Positions 6,988 through 15,302 of a stretch of DNA of 64,000 nt are shown piece after piece. The translations under genes and the position numbers were made by a program. Location of the stretch: contig JAKBLM010000005.1 in NCBI GenBank assembly GCA_021832085.1, positions 87,162 to 151,161 on the forward strand, read 5' to 3'. This DNA comes from Acidobacteriota bacterium. GTDB taxonomy: Bacteria; Acidobacteriota; Terriglobia; Acidiferrales; UBA7541. Below the pieces are notes generated by a model. That model was not told the DNA's origin. It ran no database searches and worked only from the letters and a program-made list of their open reading frames with translations. Within the stretch, counting starts at the first letter, position 1, and each line of letters begins with the position of its first letter.

Positions 6988-7820
6988 AGGGGCGGCCGAA
7001 GCAATGGGTGAAGATCCTGCGGCAGATGGCGCAACTGTTTCGCCGCGACTTGCTGACCGCGCGCACCTATCGGATCGCGTTTCTTCTCAACATCGTCAAT
7101 GCCCTGTTCGGCGCGGCTTCCTTCTACTTCCTCTCCAATTTCGTGGCGAGTGACAAGCTGTCGAAAAGTCTGCCCGCCGGCACCAGCTACTTCGGATTTG
7201 CGCTGACCGGGCTGGCTTTTTTTGAGTATCTTGGCGCGGGGCTCAACGCTTTCGACACCAGCATCGAAGACGCCCGGCGCTACCACACGCTGGAAGCTTT
7301 GCTCGTCACCGAGGTGTCGCTGCCGGTGATTCTGGCCGGCTCGGCAATCTATCCGTTCGTGCTCACCGCGTTGAGCACCGCGATCTATCTGATCTGGGGC
7401 GTGATCCTGTTCCATCTCCCGCTCGGCTCTGCCGATTGGCCGGGAGCGTTTTTGATTCTGCTGTTTTCGATCTTGTCGTTTGCCGGGTTGGGGATCATCT
7501 CGGCAAGCTACCAGATGCTCTTCAAGCGCGGGAATCCGGCGAAGTGGATCTTCTTGGGGGCTTCGGCGCTGCTCGGCGGGATGATGTATCCGGTGAGGAT
7601 TCTGCCGGCACCGCTGCGGTTTCTCGCGCGGCTGATTCCGATCACCTATTCGCTCGAAGGAGTACGCAAGGCGCTGCTCGGCGGAGTGGGCATCGGCCGG
7701 CTATGGCCGCAGATCACCGCACTGGCGATTTTTGCCGTGATTCTGCTGCCGCTGTCGTTCGTGGTGTTTGCCTGGGCGCTGCGACGCACCAAGATCAACG
7801 GCACGCTCACCCATTTTTAA
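6984..7820 (+). CDS. ABC-2 type transporter permease
   Basis: 278 residues, mostly hydrophobic. After a basic amphipathic start (RQMAQLFRRDLLTARTYR) come about six membrane segments, for example FLLNIVNALFGAASFYFL, LILLFSILSFAGLGIISA and a last segment AVILLPLSFVVFAWALR. This is the layout of ABC-2 membrane subunits. The gene is coupled to the ATPase by an ATGA overlap. The complex probably exports the mature lasso peptide or protects the producer from it; the substrate is inferred from the gene neighbourhood. Confidence 0.85.
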   Translation: MKGRPKQWVKILRQMAQLFRRDLLTARTYRIAFLLNIVNALFGAASFYFLSNFVASDKLSKSLPAGTSYFGFALTGLAFFEYLGAGLNAFDTSIEDARRYHTLEALLVTEVSLPVILAGSAIYPFVLTALSTAIYLIWGVILFHLPLGSADWPGAFLILLFSILSFAGLGIISASYQMLFKRGNPAKWIFLGASALLGGMMYPVRILPAPLRFLARLIPITYSLEGVRKALLGGVGIGRLWPQITALAIFAVILLPLSFVVFAWALRRTKINGTLTHF

Positions 7821-7969
7821 TTCCCTTCGGATGGCCAGGGCCCAGCGGCAGAGACAGTCGAGGAAGGCCGGCGGCTGGAACGATCCACGAGCTGGCACTG
7901 CGAAAAGCGGGCGCGGTTTGGGAAGAGGAAATGGGCGGGGATGGGCACTGGCGAAGGAATCGTGCAGCG

Positions 7970-8029
7970 ATCGGCCGGGCAGGCCCGCCGGAATCTCCCG
8001 GCGAGCCTGCCGAACCTGCTCCGGCCGAT
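7970..8029. terminator. Long branched stem-loop between convergent genes
   Basis: The inner hairpin pairs GGCAGGC with GCCTGCC and CGCCGG with CCGGCG across a six-base loop. An outer pair ATCGGCCGG / CCGGCCGAT encloses it after a nine-base bulge. It lies between the ABC permease (+) and the TPR protein (-) stops, where a two-way terminator is expected, but there is no U tract. The rest of the 232-base interval holds no convincing gene. Confidence 0.45.
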
Positions 8030-8052
8030 GAGAAGCGCAGCTTGCGCGTCGT

Positions 8053-9180
8053 TCAGTGTTTCTTTTTCGGCGCGATGAACTTTGTGTTCACGCCGGCGCC
8101 AAGCTGTTGCAGCACCTGAAGCGCCTGCTTCGCTGCCGGCGCCTGCGGGCCGTTGGGGGCGAGCTCCAGGTATTTCTGATAGGCCTCGACGGTGCCGGGA
8201 GCGACGATGGCGGTCAGTTTGCCGTTAACCATCTTGCTCTGCATGCTGTTCATCAAGGCGCTGCCGAGCAGATACCAGGTGTCGGCATCGGTGGGATCCG
8301 CTTGAGTGGCCTTCTTCAAGGGATCGACAGCATCCTTCAGGTGATTGGTGTTGTAGAGGACCACGCCAAGGTTGCGCCAGCAAGTGGCGGCAGTGGGAAC
8401 CGAAACCGCGGCGATCTTTTCGCAATCGGCGCCGGCTTCCTGGGTCTTGCCGGAATAAGCGAGATTCGTGGCAGCGCCGAGCAGATAGCCGGGGTTGGTC
8501 GGCTGCATTTGGGAGGCCTTGGTGAAGGTTGCAGCGGCCTCGGTGTGGTTGCCGGCCGTCTGATAGGCGAGTGCCAGGTTGCCAAGAATCGTCGGCAGGT
8601 TGGAGTTAGTGGGCCCGGCAGCCTTCTCCGCGGCGGTCAATTCGGTGATGGCGGTCTGGCTGAGCTGGGCAATCTGCTGGCGCGTTTGTGCCTGCTGAGC
8701 GGCGGGTTGCGACTCCAGTTGATTGCTCAGCGCATTCGCCTGATCGATCGCCTTGCGCCCGGCGTCGAAATGCTGCTTCAAGTTGGCGAACGCTTTTTTC
8801 TCCGCCGCCTCTTTCTTCATGGCCGCCACATATTGGGGATTGGCCTCGAGGAGCTTTTTGAAATTGATGTTCTGTGTCAGTTGGCTACCGGCCTGGACTT
8901 GCACCTCATAGGTCTGCGGCGGGAATTTGTTGGTCTCAAAGGTGATCTTGTAGATGCCCGGCTGAACACCCATCTGCATGTACTCGCCCTTGGAATCGGT
9001 GGTCACCGTGTACTTGGCCCCGGTGCTGGAACTGCTGATGACCACAGTAACGCCTGGCCACGGTTTTCCATTTGCGTCGATGACCTGGCCGGAGACCCGG
9101 CCCAACACCTGGGCCGAGGCGCCGACAGCCAGCATTCCGGCCATCGCCACCACTGCTAAAACTGCTTTCCAATGCCTCAT
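8053..9180 (-). CDS. Secreted carboxypeptidase-regulatory-domain and TPR protein
   Basis: 375 residues with a clean signal peptide (VLAVVAMAGMLAVGASAQ). A CarboxypepD_reg/CnaB-like beta-sandwich follows at about 28-95 (GRVSGQVIDANGKPWPGVTV, GEYMQMGVQPGIYKITFE). Then comes a charged, Gln-rich helical stretch and TPR-like repeats from about 195 (ILGNLALAYQTAGNHTEAAATF; CWRNLGVVLYNTNHLKDAVDPL; WYLLGSALMN). It ends in a basic APKKKH tail. Such domain pairs are common secreted or periplasmic scaffold proteins in Acidobacteriota. GAGGAGG lies just upstream of the ATG. The binding partner is unknown. Confidence 0.85.
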   Translation of the reverse strand: MRHWKAVLAVVAMAGMLAVGASAQVLGRVSGQVIDANGKPWPGVTVVISSSSTGAKYTVTTDSKGEYMQMGVQPGIYKITFETNKFPPQTYEVQVQAGSQLTQNINFKKLLEANPQYVAAMKKEAAEKKAFANLKQHFDAGRKAIDQANALSNQLESQPAAQQAQTRQQIAQLSQTAITELTAAEKAAGPTNSNLPTILGNLALAYQTAGNHTEAAATFTKASQMQPTNPGYLLGAATNLAYSGKTQEAGADCEKIAAVSVPTAATCWRNLGVVLYNTNHLKDAVDPLKKATQADPTDADTWYLLGSALMNSMQSKMVNGKLTAIVAPGTVEAYQKYLELAPNGPQAPAAKQALQVLQQLGAGVNTKFIAPKKKH

Positions 9181-9193
9181 AGCGAACTCCTCC

Positions 9194-10003
9194 TCAAAAC
9201 GTATCGCGGCCCGTTTCTTGCGCCCCCCGGGCCGCCGTCTTCAGCGACAGCGGACGGTCTCCAGTTGAGGGAGTCTCGGGGACTCGACCGGAGTCAGGAT
9301 CGCGGACCGCATGATCAGAATCGGAACGTGCTCGATAGGGGACCGGATCGGCGAGGCCGGCGCGAGCGAAGGCCCGCAGGCGGAGCCGGCAGCTGTCGCA
9401 TGTGCCGCAGGCCTCCCGGTCGTCTTGATAGCAGGACCAGGTGAGCGAAAGAGGCGCTCCCAGCTCGACTCCGCGACGGACGATTTCGTCCTTGCGCATC
9501 GCGATCACCGGCGTGCGAATTTCGATGCGGCTTTCGGGCCGGGTTCCCCAACGCACCAACTCGGCGAACGCCCGGTAATACTCAGGGCGGCAATCCGGAT
9601 AGCCGGAGCTATCCTCTGCCACCGCGCCGATGAACACCGCGCGAGCGCCAATCACCTCAGCCCAACTGACGGCGATCGCGAGCAGGTGGGTGTTGCGAAA
9701 GGGCACGTAGGTGACCGGAATCTCCACGCCAAGCCCGGTTTCGGGAACCGGAATCGCGGGATCGACCAGGGCCGAGCCACCGATCTGCCGGAAGTGATCG
9801 AGGCGCGTGACCAGACGCTCGCCCACACCGTAGAAATCGGCGAGCGCCTCGAACGCCTGGCGCTCGCGGCGCTCGGTACGTTGCCCGTAGCTGACGTGGA
9901 GCATTGCCAGACGATGCGTTTGACGGGCAATAGCCGCGGTGACACACGAGTCCATCCCGCCGCTCACGAGCACCACCGCCTTGGGTACCTCTACCGTCAT
10001 CAC
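9194..10003 (-). CDS. queC: 7-cyano-7-deazaguanine synthase
   Basis: QueC converts 7-carboxy-7-deazaguanine to preQ0 with ATP and ammonia. The PP-loop VVLVSGGMDSCVTAA is at the N-terminus. The zinc site is seen late as SCYQD-DREACGTCDSCRLR, with the expected Cys spacing. The motif VPFRNTHLLAIAVSWAE is also typical. A GTG (10003) and an ATG (10000) are adjacent possible starts, both after GAGG. The protein runs about 40 residues past the usual end (after FARAGLADPVPY) with a low-complexity Arg/Asp-rich tail, which may be a genuine extension or a lost stop. It is the last gene of the dinG-queD-smORF-queE-queC operon, 22 bases after queE. Confidence 0.95.
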   Translation of the reverse strand: MMTVEVPKAVVLVSGGMDSCVTAAIARQTHRLAMLHVSYGQRTERRERQAFEALADFYGVGERLVTRLDHFRQIGGSALVDPAIPVPETGLGVEIPVTYVPFRNTHLLAIAVSWAEVIGARAVFIGAVAEDSSGYPDCRPEYYRAFAELVRWGTRPESRIEIRTPVIAMRKDEIVRRGVELGAPLSLTWSCYQDDREACGTCDSCRLRLRAFARAGLADPVPYRARSDSDHAVRDPDSGRVPETPSTGDRPLSLKTAARGAQETGRDTF

Positions 10004-10025
10004 CCTCTATACTCTTTGATTCACT

Positions 10026-10703
10026 CTACACGCCCCGGGCTGCCGGGTCCCATATCTGTTTGTGCAATTGCGAGCCGAAGCGGACCGGTAGGCGATCTTC
10101 GAGAATCCATTCTGCGAGCAGGCGCGGCTCGAGGCCGGGCCAGGCGCCGGCCGGATCGGGCGCAACCGGGGAAAAACTGACGTGCGCCACGCGCTCGGCC
10201 AAGCGATGCTCGCCGGTGAACTCGCGGGCGAATTCGTAGTCGCGCCGGCTGGCGATCACGAACTTCACCTCGTCCTTGCGATCGATGGCGTCCAGATTGG
10301 TCATATCAAACGTGCCGCCTTCCCCCGAATCAGGGCATTTCACGTCGACAATCTTCACCACCTGCCGCGGGAGTGAGCCAATAATGCGTTCTCCGCTGGT
10401 TTCCACGAGCACCTGGTAGCCCTCGGCCAGCAGGCGCTGGGCCAGCGCCGGGGTCTCGGGCTGGAGCAGTGGTTCACCCCCTGTAATTTCGACGAGCGGA
10501 ATGCGCGAAACGTTACCTCCGGCCAGCTCGGTGACCCGTTCGATCACCTCGTCGACGGTCAGGCGCTGGCCGCCGTAAAAGGCGTAGGCGGTGTCGCACC
10601 AGCGGCAACGCAGATTGCAGCCGGTGAGCCGAACGAAGACGCAAGGCCGGCCGGCGTAACTGCTTTCCCCTTGAATCGAGCGGAAGATTTCGGTGACAAC
10701 CAT
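10026..10703 (-). CDS. queE: 7-carboxy-7-deazaguanine synthase (radical SAM)
   Basis: 225 residues from ATG 10703. QueE rearranges 6-carboxy-tetrahydropterin to 7-carboxy-7-deazaguanine. It opens MVVTEIFRSIQGESSYAGRP, and the radical-SAM cluster is C29-x3-C33-x2-C36 in TGCNLRCRWCD. The SAM-binding GGE is in LVEITGGEPLLQ. The frame is open upstream to 11000, but that sequence is the antisense of queD and a small gene, so the internal ATG was chosen. It follows the small membrane ORF by 14 bases and precedes queC, so three successive steps of preQ0 synthesis are together. Confidence 0.95.
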   Translation of the reverse strand: MVVTEIFRSIQGESSYAGRPCVFVRLTGCNLRCRWCDTAYAFYGGQRLTVDEVIERVTELAGGNVSRIPLVEITGGEPLLQPETPALAQRLLAEGYQVLVETSGERIIGSLPRQVVKIVDVKCPDSGEGGTFDMTNLDAIDRKDEVKFVIASRRDYEFAREFTGEHRLAERVAHVSFSPVAPDPAGAWPGLEPRLLAEWILEDRLPVRFGSQLHKQIWDPAARGV

Positions 10704-10717
10704 GAAAAGCTTTCGCG

Positions 10718-10903
10718 TCAACTCCGGCCGGCCGGGGTGGCGCGACGCGAGACGCGGCGGCGATCGACGAACGCGACCATGGCCAGCAACAGCAAAAGAG
10801 CGATCGCGACGATCGTGGCCGCCCACCGGCCCCAGAAGGCCGCGACGTAAAAAGTGGTCACGCCAACCGCCAGGACACCGATGATCAGGATCGCCCGATT
10901 CAT
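10718..10903 (-). CDS. Small membrane protein within the queuosine operon
   Basis: 61 residues with two predicted membrane helices (AILIIGVLAVGVTTFYVAAFW and AATIVAIALLLLLAMVAF) and a basic C-terminus DRRRVSRRATPAGR, which suggests that the C-terminus faces the cytoplasm. Its ATG overlaps the queD stop (ATGA at 10900-10903) and its stop is 14 bases before queE. This tight packing and the clean hydrophobic pattern argue that it is a real gene. I do not recognise the family and propose no function. Confidence 0.7.
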   Translation of the reverse strand: MNRAILIIGVLAVGVTTFYVAAFWGRWAATIVAIALLLLLAMVAFVDRRRVSRRATPAGRS

Positions 10904-11307
10904 CGCGCCGCCCCGTTCGACGGCTCGGGCCCGTCGGGCCAGTAGGTTGCGGCGGTGGTATCGGTTTCCCAGACGGTGACGTTCTTGATCCGCGGGCCAT
11001 TGCCGTCGGCTGGGAAGCGCTGGATGGCTTGGTCGTAGAAATATTTCGCCAGATTTTCGGCCGAAGGGTTGAGCCGATCGAAAGGGGCCTGATCGTTGAG
11101 GAACTTGTGATCGAGCGTGGCCATCGTTTCGCGCATCGACTGTTTGAGCACGGCGAAATCGGAGAGCAGGCCGGTCTCGTCGAGCGTGGGGCCGGTGAGC
11201 GTGAGCCGCACCTTATAGTTGTGGCCGTGGGGGTTTTCGCACTTTCCCTTGTAGCCGCGCAGGGCGTGCCCAGCCGAGAAACTTCCTTCTACGTAAATTT
11301 CAAACAT
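10900..11307 (-). CDS. queD: 6-carboxy-5,6,7,8-tetrahydropterin synthase
   Basis: 135 residues from ATG 11307. QueD turns dihydroneopterin triphosphate into 6-carboxy-tetrahydropterin. The zinc-binding His residues are visible in SFSAGHALRGYKGKCENPHGHNYKV, which also includes the catalytic Cys (read in parts: FSAGHAL, then CENPHGHNY). LDHKFLN and the C-terminal VWETDTTAATY are family typical. The ATG overlaps the last codons of dinG by eight bases. The frame extends to 11364, but that extension is antisense or overlapping dinG sequence, so it was rejected. Confidence 0.94.
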   Translation of the reverse strand: MFEIYVEGSFSAGHALRGYKGKCENPHGHNYKVRLTLTGPTLDETGLLSDFAVLKQSMRETMATLDHKFLNDQAPFDRLNPSAENLAKYFYDQAIQRFPADGNGPRIKNVTVWETDTTAATYWPDGPEPSNGAAR

Positions 11308-13306
11308 CGCAGGTTCCGGCGGGCTGGTTGGCGCCGTTTCCCACCCGCTTCGACGGCCCGCCATTCAGGAACCCCTCAACCTCGGCCAAATCCCCGGTGA
11401 TCCGGTAGTCGGGCAAGGATTCCAGGAAAATTTTACCATACGCCTTGCGATGAATCCGGTTGTCGAGGATCACCAGCACGCCGCGGTCGCTCCGCGCGCG
11501 CACCAGCCGGCCGAATCCCTGCTTGAGCGCCAGCACGGCTTCGGGCACCTGGTATTCGACAAAGGCGTTTCGGCCGTCTTCGGCGAGTGCCCGGACACGC
11601 GCTGCCACGACGGGATCAGTGGGCACGGCGAAGGGCAGCCGGTCGACGATCACGCAGGAAAGCTGGTCGCCCGGCACATCGACGCCTTGCCAGAAACTGG
11701 CGGTGGCGAACAGGACGGCACCTGGCGTTCGGCGGAATCGATCGAGCAGGACCGAGCGGGGCGCACGGCCCTGCAGGAGCAGCGGAAAATCGAGTCGGGC
11801 GGAAAGACGCTCGTGGGCGTCGCGCATCTGGGCGTAGCTGGTGAAGAGGCAAAAGGCGCGGCCCTGGGTGATGCGGAGCACCTGCTCGATCTGTTCGCAG
11901 GCGCGAGCAGGAAAGGCGGGATCGCGGACGTCGGGAAGGCTGGGCGGCACGTAGAGCAGCGCCTGGCTCCGATAATCGAATTCAGGACGGAGCACGCGTT
12001 CCTGCGCCACGCGCACGCCGAGCCGCTGTTTCAGGAATTCGAAGCTGCCGCCCACGGCAAGCGTTGCCGAAGTGAGCACGACGGTTTCGAAGGCCTCGAA
12101 GAGCTTTTCGCCGAGGATTTCGCTCACGTCGATCGGAGTGGCGGCGAGAAAGACGCCCTTGCCGCGCCGCTCGTACCAGTAGACGAATCCGCGCTGATCG
12201 GTTTCCACCAGAAAAGCCAATTCGCCACGCAGCTCGGCGGCGCGCCGGGCGAGAGCCACGAGCTCCTCGGGCCGTTCCTTCACGGCGGCCAGCTCGGCTT
12301 CCAGGCGGCGCGCGGCCCGCACCAGGGCGTCGTAGGCTTCGCGATTTTCCTCAAGGAAGCGGGCGCGCGCCACCGTTTCAAATGAAAAGCGGCCTTCTCG
12401 CTCGGGAAAGCGACCGAAGAGTTCTCGCGCCTTTTCGCGGAGCCGGGCGACGCCGCGCAGCAATTCCGCCGAGCCGCCGGCGGCCAGACGCAGCGCCTGC
12501 TCGGTGTCGCGGGCGAGTTCCTCGAAGCGGTAGTTGGAGATCTGGCGGCCGAAATAGGCGCTGGCGACGTCCTCGATCTCGTGGGCCTCGTCGAAAATCA
12601 CGGCGGAATATTCGGGCAGTATAGAGCCGAAATCGCCCTGGCGAATCGCGAGATCCGCAAAGAAAAGATGGTGGTTGACGATCACGAGGTCGGCTTCGCG
12701 AGCGCGCCGGTGCATCTGGGTGACAAAACAGTGATCGAATTCCGGGCATTTTGGGCCGGTGCAGGTTTCGCTGCGGGCGTCGAGGCGGGACCAGAGATCG
12801 GCGTCATCCGCGAGAAAATCGAGCTCGGCCCGATCGCCGGTCTCCGTTTCCATCTCCCAGCGGCGGATGCGCTCGAGCCAGTCGAGCTCGTCAAGTCCCT
12901 TGAGCAGAGGCCGGTCGCCGATCTGGTGCAGCTTTTGGCGGCAGAGGAAGTTGCTCCGCCCCTTCATCACGGCCACCTTCAACTCCGGGGCGAAATAGCG
13001 TTGGAGGAAGGGAACGTCTTTTTCGAAAAGCTGTTCCTGGAGGGATTTGGTAGCGGTGGAGATCACGACGCTGTGGCCGCTGCGAATGGCGGGCAGTAGG
13101 TAGGCAAGCGTCTTGCCCGTGCCCGTGCCTGCTTCCACGATCAAGTGCTGGCGTTTTTCGAAGGCGCTCTCGACCAGTTCGGCCATTTCGAGCTGGGAGG
13201 GCCGGAATTCGTAGCCCGGATGGCAGTGCTCGAGTAGTCCCCCGGGGCCGAAAATCTCCCGGAGCGAGAGCGTGGCGGGATCGGTGGAAGAGCCGGAATA
13301 AGCCAT
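11300..13306 (-). CDS. dinG: ATP-dependent helicase, DinG/XPD family
   Basis: About 668 residues. An iron-sulfur superfamily 2 helicase that unwinds DNA 5'-3', including R-loop or damaged substrates. Walker A is IVEAGTGTGKTLAYLLPA. The four cluster Cys residues are seen as NFLCRQK, SETCTGPKCPEF and DHCFV. The DEAH box is VIFDEAHEIED, and motif VI is FGRLVRARSDRG. A GTG (13312) and an ATG (13306) precede AYSGSS; the ATG was chosen. It is the first gene of the que operon and overlaps queD by eight bases. Joint transcription with queuosine genes is unusual but need not mean joint function. Confidence 0.92.
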   Translation of the reverse strand: MAYSGSSTDPATLSLREIFGPGGLLEHCHPGYEFRPSQLEMAELVESAFEKRQHLIVEAGTGTGKTLAYLLPAIRSGHSVVISTATKSLQEQLFEKDVPFLQRYFAPELKVAVMKGRSNFLCRQKLHQIGDRPLLKGLDELDWLERIRRWEMETETGDRAELDFLADDADLWSRLDARSETCTGPKCPEFDHCFVTQMHRRAREADLVIVNHHLFFADLAIRQGDFGSILPEYSAVIFDEAHEIEDVASAYFGRQISNYRFEELARDTEQALRLAAGGSAELLRGVARLREKARELFGRFPEREGRFSFETVARARFLEENREAYDALVRAARRLEAELAAVKERPEELVALARRAAELRGELAFLVETDQRGFVYWYERRGKGVFLAATPIDVSEILGEKLFEAFETVVLTSATLAVGGSFEFLKQRLGVRVAQERVLRPEFDYRSQALLYVPPSLPDVRDPAFPARACEQIEQVLRITQGRAFCLFTSYAQMRDAHERLSARLDFPLLLQGRAPRSVLLDRFRRTPGAVLFATASFWQGVDVPGDQLSCVIVDRLPFAVPTDPVVAARVRALAEDGRNAFVEYQVPEAVLALKQGFGRLVRARSDRGVLVILDNRIHRKAYGKIFLESLPDYRITGDLAEVEGFLNGGPSKRVGNGANQPAGTCDV

Positions 13307-13401
13307 GAGCACCAGCCGCGGCAGGCAGAACCGCCGGCTTGGGGCTAAAATAGCATAGAAAGCGTGCCGGTGCTGGGACGCAGACGCCGGTAACGGAACC
13401 T

Positions 13402-14781
13402 ATGAAAGCAAGACTTCCCCTTGTCGCCATCGTCGGCCGACCAAACGTCGGCAAATCGACTTTATTCAACCGCTTGGTCGGGCATCGCCGCTCGATCGTG
13501 ACCGACGAACCGGGCATCACCCGCGACCGGATCTATGGCTCGGCGGAATGGCTCGGACGGGCGTTCGAAGTGGTCGACACGGGCGGCCTGGTGCCCGAGG
13601 AGAAAGCCGGGATTCCGGGCGAGATCTTCCGCCAGGCGCAACTGGCGCTGGGTGAGGCGGACGCGATCATTCTGGTGGCCGACAGCCGTACCGGGCCGAC
13701 GCCGACCGATGCAGAACTGGTTCGGCAGCTGCGCGTTTTCGGCAAGCCGCTCTTCGTTGCCGCCAACAAGGTGGATTCGGCCAGGCTCACCGGCGCTGCC
13801 TCGGCATTCTTTGAACTGGGCGAGCCGGTCTTTCCCATATCAGCCGAGCATGGACTGGGCATCGACGATCTGCTCGACGAGGTAACGCGGGAATTTCCCG
13901 AGCGGCCGGCGGCCGTATCGGCGTCACAGGCTGTGCACATCGCGATCATCGGCCGGCCCAACGTCGGGAAATCGACGCTGCTCAACCGGTTGGTGGGCGC
14001 CGAGCGCTCGATCGTGGCGTCCGAGCCGGGCACAACGCGCGATGCGGTCGATACGGAGATCGAGCGCGAGGGCCGCTCGTACGTTTTCGTCGATACGGCG
14101 GGGATCCGACGCAAAGCCCGCACGAAACTGGCGGCGGAAAAACTGAGCGTGGTGATGGCGCGGCGTCACCTGGAGCGCGCCGATCTGGCGCTGCTGGTGG
14201 CCGACGCCTCGCTCGGCGTGACCGCGCAGGACGCCTCGATTGCCGGCTACGCCGCCGAGGCCGGCTGCTCGATGATCGTCGTGATGAACAAATGGGACCT
14301 GGCGCTCGAGCGGGCGCGCGCGGATGAAAAGACGAAAACACTCAGCCCGGCCGAGCTGCAAAACGAATACGAGAAACTGGTGCGAGCGCGGCTGGGTTTC
14401 GTGCACTACGCACCGATCGTCTTTCTCTCCGCGCTGACCGGGGAAAAGGTGACGGAGCTTTTCCAGTTGATCGACCGGGTGGCCGGCGCCCGCCGGCGGC
14501 GCGTGCCCACCGCTGAGCTGAACCGGTGGCTGTCCGAGATCGACCTCAGCCGGTCGAGCGCGCCCGCCGCCCAGATGCCCGAAATCCTCTACCTCACGCA
14601 GGCCTCGACCGAGCCGCCAACTTTCGTGCTCTTCACACGGGAGGCGCGGCGGCTCCATTTCAGCTTCGAGCGGTTCCTGCAGAACCGGCTGCGAGAGGCC
14701 TTCGATTTCACTGGGACGCCGATCCGCATCGTCGTGCGCACGCGGCGGCGCGCGGCGGCCGGGCGGGCGCGCCGTGGTTGA
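13402..14781 (+). CDS. der: Ribosome biogenesis GTPase Der (EngA)
   Basis: 459 residues with two consecutive GTPase domains and a C-terminal KH-like domain, the family's unmistakable layout. The first G1 loop is VAIVGRPNVGKSTLFNRL and the second IAIIGRPNVGKSTLLNRL. G3 motifs are DTGG and DTAGIRRKA, and G4 motifs NKVDS and NKWDL. Der acts in maturation of the 50S subunit and is essential in many bacteria. The gene is divergent from dinG. A TAAAAT box at 13346-13351 may be its -10, without a clear -35. The C-terminus is Arg-rich (RRRAAAGRARRG). Confidence 0.97.
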   Translation: MKARLPLVAIVGRPNVGKSTLFNRLVGHRRSIVTDEPGITRDRIYGSAEWLGRAFEVVDTGGLVPEEKAGIPGEIFRQAQLALGEADAIILVADSRTGPTPTDAELVRQLRVFGKPLFVAANKVDSARLTGAASAFFELGEPVFPISAEHGLGIDDLLDEVTREFPERPAAVSASQAVHIAIIGRPNVGKSTLLNRLVGAERSIVASEPGTTRDAVDTEIEREGRSYVFVDTAGIRRKARTKLAAEKLSVVMARRHLERADLALLVADASLGVTAQDASIAGYAAEAGCSMIVVMNKWDLALERARADEKTKTLSPAELQNEYEKLVRARLGFVHYAPIVFLSALTGEKVTELFQLIDRVAGARRRRVPTAELNRWLSEIDLSRSSAPAAQMPEILYLTQASTEPPTFVLFTREARRLHFSFERFLQNRLREAFDFTGTPIRIVVRTRRRAAAGRARRG

Positions 14782-14808
14782 CAGGGCCGGTGCCCGGCAT
14801 GCGATAGT
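14778..14808 (+). promoter_or_regulatory. Possible sigma-70 promoter for the MerR-like gene
   Basis: A perfect -35 TTGACA (14778-14783) begins at the der stop codon. A GATAGT stretch at 14803-14808 could be the -10 at a 19-base spacing, which is long. The coding start is at 14833. Confidence 0.4.
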
Positions 14809-14832
14809 TTGCGGAGCAGAGGCCACCGAGCC

Positions 14833-15273
14833 ATGAGCGAAGATCTGTTTCCGGAAAGCCGGTTTCCGGCGTCTGCCGGGGAAGGCGGGGGCACTGGCGG
14901 GCATCAGCGCGGCGAGCGCGTCTACCGCATCGGCGAGGTTTGCCGGCTGACCGATACCAAGGCGTTCGTGCTGCGCTATTGGGAGACCGAATTCCCAATG
15001 CTGGCGCCCGAAAAAAGCCCGAAGGGGCACCGGCTTTATCGCCGCGAAGACGTCGACCTGGTGTTTGAGATCAAGCGGTTGCTCTACGAGCAAGGTTTCA
15101 CGATCGCCGGCGCGCGGCGGCTGCTCGATTCGCGAACCAACCCGGAGGCGACCCCTGCACCTACGCCGGTTTCCGCGCCGATGGCGCCGCCCGGATCGGC
15201 CGCAGCGCGCAAGCTGCTGGTGGATCTGGAAGGGGAGCTGCGGGCGATCTTGACGCTGCTCGAAAGCGGGTGA
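14833..15273 (+). CDS. MerR-family transcriptional regulator
   Basis: 146 residues. The winged-helix MerR DNA-binding domain lies at about 27-105: YRIGEVCRLTDTKAFVLRYWETEFP, then KGHRLYRREDVDLVFEIKRLLYEQGFTIAGARRLL. After it come a Pro/Ala linker and a short helix (ARKLLVDLEGELRAILTLL), not a metal- or drug-binding domain. No Cys effector site is present, so the signal is not visible. Family members with this short tail are common as single genes near housekeeping loci. The start ATG 14833 gives MSEDLF and was preferred to an upstream frame opening at 14809. Confidence 0.9.
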   Translation: MSEDLFPESRFPASAGEGGGTGGHQRGERVYRIGEVCRLTDTKAFVLRYWETEFPMLAPEKSPKGHRLYRREDVDLVFEIKRLLYEQGFTIAGARRLLDSRTNPEATPAPTPVSAPMAPPGSAAARKLLVDLEGELRAILTLLESG

Positions 15274-15302
15274 TAGGCTTGGGTTTGCGCGTCATTGCGT
15301 GT

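Noticed and set aside
11308..11364. A preQ1 riboswitch before queD
   Set aside because: queD overlaps the end of dinG, so there is no leader; no preQ1-type pseudoknot sequence was seen upstream of the operon either.
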